Origin: an uncultured Gemmatimonadaceae bacterium | Lineage (GTDB): Bacteria > Gemmatimonadota > Gemmatimonadetes > Gemmatimonadales > Gemmatimonadaceae | DNA length: 11,332 bases | Reading direction: 5' to 3' | NCBI GenBank assembly: GCA_955652265.1 | Contig: CATPBD010000155.1 | Span: 1-11,332, forward strand | Part shown: in pieces, positions 6,756 to 11,332 of the stretch | How positions within the stretch are numbered: the first letter of the stretch is position 1 | Layout of the letters: each line of letters starts with the position of its first letter | Translations under genes and position numbers: made by a program | Notes under the pieces: generated by a model | Databases searched by the model: none | Seen by the model: only the letters and a program-made list of their open reading frames with translations | What the model was told of the DNA's origin: nothing

Positions 6756-7121
6756 ATGACGAGCAAAAGAAAGGGCTTTACTCTTATTGAGCTTTTGATC
6801 GTGGTCGTCATCATCGGCATTCTTGCCGCGATAGCGATTCCGAAGTTTTCGAGCACGAAGGACAAGGCGTATGTCGCAGCAATGAAGTCTGACCTTCGTA
6901 ACCTCGCGACGTATGAAGAGCAGTATGCCGCCGACAACAACGGTGCCTACTTCTCGGGCGACGGTGTTGCGCAGGGGTTCAACCCCTCCACGAACGTCAC
7001 CGTGCTGGCGACTGCAGTTGCGGGCCCGCCACAGACCTGGACCGCGACCGCGGTACACGCGCTTTCAGCGAAGAAGTGTGACTCCGGCGTGACGACTCCT
7101 GGCGTGATCACCTGCGCCTAA
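6756..7121 (+). CDS. Type IV pilin-like major subunit (prepilin)
   Basis: A 121-residue prepilin. The short basic leader MTSKRKG ends at the prepilin-peptidase site G7/F8 (KG-FTLIELLIVVVIIGILAA), with the glutamate at mature position 5. This is followed by the standard hydrophobic helix and its PKF boundary. Residues to about 55 continue the amphipathic helix (MKSDLRNLATYEEQYAADN), and the rest is a small globular head. Two cysteines near the C-terminus, in KKCDSG and ITCA, are 11 residues apart and could close the disulfide D-loop of type IVa pilins. The length is on the short side for a pilin, as in minimal pilins and some type II secretion pseudopilins. No assembly ATPase, prepilin peptidase or secretin gene is nearby, so the machinery must be encoded elsewhere. 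The gene has its own leader with two palindromes, a strong ribosome site, and a strong terminator 25 nt after the stop, so it is probably an independent, well-expressed unit. Confidence 0.93.
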   Translation: MTSKRKGFTLIELLIVVVIIGILAAIAIPKFSSTKDKAYVAAMKSDLRNLATYEEQYAADNNGAYFSGDGVAQGFNPSTNVTVLATAVAGPPQTWTATAVHALSAKKCDSGVTTPGVITCA

Positions 7122-7146
7122 TCAGGTGATAGCGGTTGGAATGAAT

Positions 7147-7173
7147 GAGGGGCGTCGAAAGACGCCCCTCTTT
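7147..7173 (+). terminator. Intrinsic terminator of the pilin gene
   Basis: A perfect 10-bp stem GAGGGGCGTC / GACGCCCCTC encloses a GAAA tetraloop and is followed by TTTCATTT. It starts 25 nt after the pilin stop codon. The T-tract is short and interrupted, but the stem is very GC-rich. It lies between convergent genes and may also slow transcription coming from the MarR gene. Confidence 0.85.
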
Positions 7174-7201
7174 CATTTCGCTCAGTTCCCTGTTTGGCAG
7201 C

Positions 7202-7744
7202 CTAACCCGAGAATCTGGAGCGTTGAGACTTCCGTGCGTTGGCGCGCGATTTGTCGTTTGTCAGAGGTGGTTTCTCGAAGAGCATGGTCGATCGCACGCT
7301 GGAAAGCCCCGATGCGATCAGCCATTTCTCTAGGCCGTTTGCCAGACCTCGGCGCTCCGCCGGCCGCAACGTTGCGAAACCGTCGACCAGGTCCTCTTGA
7401 ATCGCTCTGGGCGCTTTCTTGAGCAGAGTCGTGCCTTGTCTGGTCACTCGAAGTACAGAGCGCCGACCGTCTAATGCGTCGACTGTGCGGGCGACAAGCC
7501 CTTTCGATATGAGCTGTCCGACTACCTGTGAGACGGTGCTGTGCGTCGTCATGGTTACGGCAGCCAGATCCTTGACTGATTGATCCGGAACTTGCGCGAG
7601 CTCGCTTAGAACGAATAGCTGCGCTGCGCTGATTCTGAAATCACGCTCCACCGCCTCCGCTGCTGACCGAAGGCCACGCACCATTTTGCGCAAAGCATTG
7701 AGCGCTCGGGCAACGTCAGGCGGTTTGGCGGTCTTCTTCGGCAT
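7202..7744 (-). CDS. MarR-family winged-helix transcriptional regulator
   Basis: A 180-residue DNA-binding protein. Helix 1 is at about 10-33, and the core ISAAQLFVLSELAQ (38-51) is the usual dimer and DNA-binding lead helix. The recognition helix region is TTHSTVSQVVGQLISKGL (66-83), and the wing carries DGRRS (92-96) followed by VLRVTRQG, as in MarR proteins. A C-terminal helix (125-147) completes the dimerisation domain. A basic, Ser/Arg-rich tail (160-180) extends past the usual ~145-residue family length. MarR proteins are dimeric repressors or activators that respond to small phenolic or oxidative signals; the target genes are not evident here. The ATG lies only 3 nt after the tRNA-Lys 3' end, leaving no room for a Shine-Dalgarno site outside the tRNA. 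The next in-frame ATG (M21, 7682-7684) would cut helix 1, so the first start is preferred. The gene is convergent with the pilin gene. Confidence 0.9.
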   Translation of the reverse strand: MPKKTAKPPDVARALNALRKMVRGLRSAAEAVERDFRISAAQLFVLSELAQVPDQSVKDLAAVTMTTHSTVSQVVGQLISKGLVARTVDALDGRRSVLRVTRQGTTLLKKAPRAIQEDLVDGFATLRPAERRGLANGLEKWLIASGLSSVRSTMLFEKPPLTNDKSRANARKSQRSRFSG

Positions 7745-7747
7745 GAG

Positions 7748-7820
<73 letters not shown>

Positions 7821-7859
7821 TGAAAAAGCAACTTCAAGATACACCCTATGTTTAGCAGA

Positions 7860-7885
7860 GCCAGCCCAAGCCCGCGCTTGCTGGC
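7860..7885. repeat. Imperfect hairpin in the tRNA / kinase divergent region
   Basis: GCCAGC-CC-AAGC pairs with GCTT-GCTGGC around a CCGC loop, giving a 10-bp stem with a 2-nt bulge. It lies about 40 nt upstream of the tRNA 5' end. It has no T-run on either strand. The rest of 7821-8005 must hold the promoters of the tRNA and of the rightward kinase gene, but I cannot pick a confident -35/-10 pair. Confidence 0.3.
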
Positions 7886-8005
7886 GGAATATCACAAATC
7901 TGCGTTGAGTCGCCCCTTTGACCCTCCCGCACCCAACGGGCAACGCGTTCGTCCCCTGCTGTAAGACAGATCGTCTTTAGAGTAACCCGAATTGCGGGCG
8001 CGAAA

Positions 8006-8989
8006 ATGCCATTCACGTTTTCCAAGGTAAATGCGGTAATTCGCGCTGTGAGGTTGTCCCGTCAGCGTGAGGTTGCGGCTGCGCGCTTGGCCGCCCTCGA
8101 GGAGAGCAATCAGCTCCTCCAGACTCAGGCCCGCCAACTAGAGCATCAGACGAACGAAGCGCGCGAGCTGGCTCACGAACTCGCTCTCACCAACGAGGAG
8201 CTTCGCAGTGCCATCAGCGAAGCCAAGAAGGCATGGGAGGCAGCTGACGCCGCCAATCGCTCGAAAGCCGAATTCCTGGCCGTGATGAGCCACGAGCTCA
8301 GGACGCCACTCAATTCCATCGGCGGCTATGTAGATCTGCTCGAGATGGAGTTGCGCGGACCGCTCACCGATTCACAGAAATCGGATCTTCAGCGCATCAA
8401 GCGGGGCCAGCAGCATCTCCTCCGCATCATCAACGACATCCTGAATTTCACCCGACTGGAAGCGACTGAGGTGAAATACGACCTCATCGACGTGCCCCTT
8501 CGAGCACTCCTCACGGATCTCGACGCGGTCGTGACCTCTCTTGCGCGCGCCAAATCGCTCGATTACGACTGCGATGTGCCTCCGGGCGGGGTGTTCACGC
8601 GCACTGACCCGGATAAGCTCCGGCAGATAATGATCAATCTGCTCTCCAACGCCGTGAAGTTCACTCCGTCCGGCGGGCGGATCAAAGTCTCTTGCGCCAC
8701 GCGAGAGAAAACGGTCTCGATCAGCGTTGAGGACAATGGGCCGGGAATTCCGCCAGACAAGCTCGAGGCTGTCTTCGAGCCTTTTGTGCAGCTCGATCGC
8801 GGACTGACGCGGACGACTGAGGGCACTGGCCTCGGGCTCGCGATCAGCCGGGGCCTCGCACGCGGAATGGGAGCAGAAATCACTCTCAGGAGCGAACTGG
8901 GCAAAGGCTCGGCGTTCACGCTGATCCTCCCGTTGGTGAGAACTCGCGCGACCCCGGCGGGCGGCTTCAAGGCGATACGCTCGAACTAG
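8006..8989 (+). CDS. Soluble histidine kinase with coiled-coil N-terminus and no sensor domain
   Basis: A 327-residue complete kinase core. Residues 20-90 are a long charged helix with coiled-coil character (RLAALEESNQLLQTQARQLE and onward). The DHp domain has the H-box AVMSHELRTPLNSI with the phospho-accepting H96. The ATPase domain has the N box NLLSNAVKFT (N215), G1 box DNGPGIP (243-249), F box FEPFVQ (258-262) and G2 box GTGLGLAIS (273-281), so it should be active. There is no transmembrane segment, PAS, GAF or receiver domain, and no response regulator gene is adjacent: it is an orphan. The ATG at 8006 has no clear ribosome site. The frame stays open upstream to a stop at 7919-7921 without another start codon, and those upstream residues do not resemble a domain. 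It may sense through the coiled coil or a partner, or it could supply phosphate to the ATPase-less DHp proteins of this window. That last idea is inference. Confidence 0.9.
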   Translation: MPFTFSKVNAVIRAVRLSRQREVAAARLAALEESNQLLQTQARQLEHQTNEARELAHELALTNEELRSAISEAKKAWEAADAANRSKAEFLAVMSHELRTPLNSIGGYVDLLEMELRGPLTDSQKSDLQRIKRGQQHLLRIINDILNFTRLEATEVKYDLIDVPLRALLTDLDAVVTSLARAKSLDYDCDVPPGGVFTRTDPDKLRQIMINLLSNAVKFTPSGGRIKVSCATREKTVSISVEDNGPGIPPDKLEAVFEPFVQLDRGLTRTTEGTGLGLAISRGLARGMGAEITLRSELGKGSAFTLILPLVRTRATPAGGFKAIRSN

Positions 8990-9161
8990 TCGCGACCTTG
9001 CACTCAGCCTGGTCTGATCGCGCCCACCGGGAGACTCCTTCAGACTAATTTGCTATTGTGACCCAGAGACATACGCGGCCCGTGTGTGAGTGGAGAACTG
9101 AGTGGCTATAGGGCGAGCTCATTCGTCCATAGAGTACGTTTTCTAACCTCGTCTCCCGTCA

Positions 9162-11332
9162 TTGCCCAACCCTCAAGCACTAACCAGCCCGAGCCGGCTC
9201 GCGGCTCTCCACAAGACGGGGCTTCTCGAAACTCCCGAGGACGAGCGCTTTGACGGCTTTACCCGCCTCGCAGCGCAGATACTCGGCGTTCCGACCGTAG
9301 TCATCTCCCTGGTCGACGCCGAGCGGCAGTACTTCAAGAGCGTAGTCTCGTCCATCGGTGCGCTTCCGCGCGGCTGGAATCCATTGAACGCCACGTTTTG
9401 CCAGGATGTGGTCGCCACGGGCGAAGCGTTCGTCGCAGCCGACACGGAGAAGGAACCACTTGCGGCGGGGCGGCAGGTCAGAGCCAGAGCATATGCTGGC
9501 GTTCCACTTGTCAACGACGACGGTCACGTGCTCGGTACCTTGTGCGCGATGGACTACCAGCCCCGCCTCTGGAGCCCCCGGGATATCGATACTCTTACAG
9601 CTCTGGGATCGGCCGTCATGTCAGAGGTCCAGCGCCGTGTAGCCGAGCGAGCAGCGCACGACACTCAGCTGCGACTCGTGGCGGAACGGACTCTGGCCCA
9701 TTCGGTACAGCAGCAAATGCCCGTGGGCGTGGCCGTAGCAGAGGTGCCGTCCGGACGTCTGGTTTCGGTGAACGCGCAGATGACTGAGATTTTCCGGACC
9801 TCGTTCAAGCCGGCGTCTGATCTCAACAGTTATCACGAGTGGGTCGGGTTCCACGGCGACGGCACCCCGTATTCTGCGCTCGAATGGCCTCTCGCCCGCA
9901 CGGTAATCACCAACGAGCCGGTGCGGGGTGAGGAGATCCGGATTCAACGCGGAGACGGCACCGACGGATTTGTCCGTATGAGCTCCGCGCCGGTGGTGGA
10001 TGGCAAGGGGAACGTCGTTGCCGCCGTCGCCATCGTCGTCGATATAACAGAGCAGCGCAACGCCGAGCGTGCGGTGAGAAGCACCGACGAGCGGCTTCGG
10101 TTCGTAGCGAAAGCGACGACCGACGTCATCTGGGACTGGGATATCAATACCAACGCGATGGTCTGGAACGACTCGGTTGAGACAGTGTTCGGGCACAAGC
10201 AACAGCAGATCTATCCCGAGATCCAGTGGTGGTACGATCACTTGCATCCGGAGGACCGGGAGCGAGTGATCGCCGGGCTGCACGGAGTGGTGGATCACGG
10301 CGGCACGAACTGGAGCGATCACTATCGCTATCAGCGAGTCGACGGCACTTACGCCAACGTTCTGGATCGCGGTTATGTCGCTCGCGACAATGCCGGAGCC
10401 GCTCTACGAGTGATCGGGGCCATGACAGACGTTACGGAGCGAACACGGTCAGAAGCCGCGATAAGATTCCAGGCACAGCTGCTCAACGCCGTGCAGCAGG
10501 CTGTAGTGGCGACAGATCCGGAAGGAATAGTGATCTTCTGGAACAAGTTTGCGGAGAACCTTTACGGCTGGGCTCCTGAAGAGGCTGTCGGAAAAACCAT
10601 CCAGGAACTGACGCCGTCGCCATTTCTTCGCGAGCACGACGCGCAAATCGTCGAGCGGGGCGCGGCAGGCGAAAGCTGGACGGGTGAGTTTCTGGTGCAG
10701 GGAAAATCGGGAAAACCCTTCCCCGCCCTGCTCACGACTTCGCCGGTGCGGGACGAGAGAGGGCGCGTGCTAGGCTTCGTGCGCGTCTCCATCGATCTGA
10801 GCGAGCGCCGAAATCTCGAGGAGCAGTTTCGTCAATCGCAGAAGATGGACGCGGTCGGTCGTCTCGCCGGCGGAATCGCCCACGACTTCAACAATCTGCT
10901 CACCGTGATCCGACTCAACACCGAGATCATCCTCGAGGGTTTCGATCCGACGGATCCCCGGAGCGACGACGTAAAGCAGATCAAGAGCGCCGCGGAGAGA
11001 GCATCGGCGCTAACGCGTCAGCTCCTCGCCTTCAGCCGCAAGCAGATCCTGCAGCCACGGGTGCTCGACATGAACAGCGTGGTTGGCACGGTGGAACCGA
11101 TGCTACGACGCCTCATCGGCGAGGATATCACGATCACCTCGCAGTGCGGCGCGCGCGGTTACCTCGTCGCGGATCCGGGCCAGCTCGAGCAGGTCCTGAT
11201 GAACCTCGTCGTCAACGCGCGGGCCGCCATGCCCCAGGGGGGCAGGATAAGCATCGAGACGAAAAACGTTGACCTGGACGAGAACTACACGAGCGAGCAC
11301 GCCCCCGTTGTGTCTGGACGTTACGTGATGCT
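9162..11332 (+). CDS. GAF-PAS-PAS-PAS histidine kinase (partial, runs off right edge)
   Basis: At least 723 residues; the 3' end is missing. A GAF domain (about 10-160) opens with SRLAALHKTGLLETPEDERF and contains ISLVDAERQYFKS and GHVLGTLCAMD, a form common in soluble environmental sensors. PAS 1 (185-298) ends in VVDITEQR, PAS 2 (310-426, with HPEDRERV) in MTDVTER, and PAS 3 (435-548) in SIDLSER. The DHp helix has GGIAHDFNNLLTVI with H574. The ATPase domain begins near 635 and its N box NLVVNARAAM (N685) is present; G1 and G2 lie beyond the window. Kinases of this H-D-F-N-N class often end in a receiver domain, which cannot be checked here. There is no membrane segment. The start is a TTG at 9162, the only usual start codon between the upstream TAA (9144-9146) and the GAF domain, and it lacks a clear ribosome site. 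Its DHp helix closely resembles that of the DHp-receiver protein at 1309-1950. Confidence 0.9.
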   Translation, partial: MPNPQALTSPSRLAALHKTGLLETPEDERFDGFTRLAAQILGVPTVVISLVDAERQYFKSVVSSIGALPRGWNPLNATFCQDVVATGEAFVAADTEKEPLAAGRQVRARAYAGVPLVNDDGHVLGTLCAMDYQPRLWSPRDIDTLTALGSAVMSEVQRRVAERAAHDTQLRLVAERTLAHSVQQQMPVGVAVAEVPSGRLVSVNAQMTEIFRTSFKPASDLNSYHEWVGFHGDGTPYSALEWPLARTVITNEPVRGEEIRIQRGDGTDGFVRMSSAPVVDGKGNVVAAVAIVVDITEQRNAERAVRSTDERLRFVAKATTDVIWDWDINTNAMVWNDSVETVFGHKQQQIYPEIQWWYDHLHPEDRERVIAGLHGVVDHGGTNWSDHYRYQRVDGTYANVLDRGYVARDNAGAALRVIGAMTDVTERTRSEAAIRFQAQLLNAVQQAVVATDPEGIVIFWNKFAENLYGWAPEEAVGKTIQELTPSPFLREHDAQIVERGAAGESWTGEFLVQGKSGKPFPALLTTSPVRDERGRVLGFVRVSIDLSERRNLEEQFRQSQKMDAVGRLAGGIAHDFNNLLTVIRLNTEIILEGFDPTDPRSDDVKQIKSAAERASALTRQLLAFSRKQILQPRVLDMNSVVGTVEPMLRRLIGEDITITSQCGARGYLVADPGQLEQVLMNLVVNARAAMPQGGRISIETKNVDLDENYTSEHAPVVSGRYVM

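Noticed and set aside
9621..10322. A 233-codon minus-strand open frame opposite the large kinase
   Set aside because: It lies opposite clear GAF and PAS coding sequence, and its His/Arg-rich product shows no domain.

Overview
The window comes from a GC-rich, soil-type bacterium. The packing of soluble PAS/GAF sensor kinases, an HD-GYP phosphodiesterase, a type IV pilin and a HEAT-like helical protein would fit Gemmatimonadota or a related deep-branching or deltaproteobacterial-type lineage. This is a guess from gene content and protein style, not from a marker gene. There are eight complete protein genes, one gene cut by the right edge, one tRNA-Lys(UUU), one good intrinsic terminator and several short palindromic sites. 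I see no insertion sequence, phage gene or CRISPR array.

Region by region. (1) 20-1950: two divergently oriented phosphorelay proteins, PAS-PAS-DHp on the minus strand and DHp-receiver on the plus strand. Both keep a histidine-containing dimerisation helix of the H-E-x-N-N type and both lack the ATP-binding kinase domain. (2) 1960-3174: a minus-strand major facilitator transporter, with repeated TGTCA/TGACA half-sites over its start codon. (3) 3208-6629: two co-translated genes (ATGA overlap). The first is a 719-residue helical, HEAT-like protein of unknown function and the second is an HD-GYP cyclic-di-GMP phosphodiesterase. Their N-terminal ~100 residues appear to be the same module. (4) 6630-7173: a type IV pilin-like gene with two palindromes in its leader and a strong hairpin terminator after it. 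(5) 7202-7820, minus strand: tRNA-Lys followed only 3 nt later by the start codon of a MarR-family regulator. (6) 8006-8989: a soluble, sensor-less histidine kinase. (7) 9162 to the right edge: a GAF-PAS-PAS-PAS histidine kinase, probably hybrid, whose C-terminus is outside the window.

How the genes may work together. The window is dominated by signalling. Four proteins carry a phospho-accepting histidine helix, but only one receiver domain is visible and it has no DNA-binding output. The HD-GYP enzyme next to a pilin gene suggests c-di-GMP control of surface behaviour, a common pairing in bacteria. The strongest candidates for something undescribed are the shared N-terminal module joining the HEAT-like protein to the HD-GYP enzyme, the divergent pair of kinase-like proteins without kinase domains, and the tRNA-MarR junction that leaves almost no room for a leader. 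All functional statements rest on reading motifs by eye; no database search was possible.
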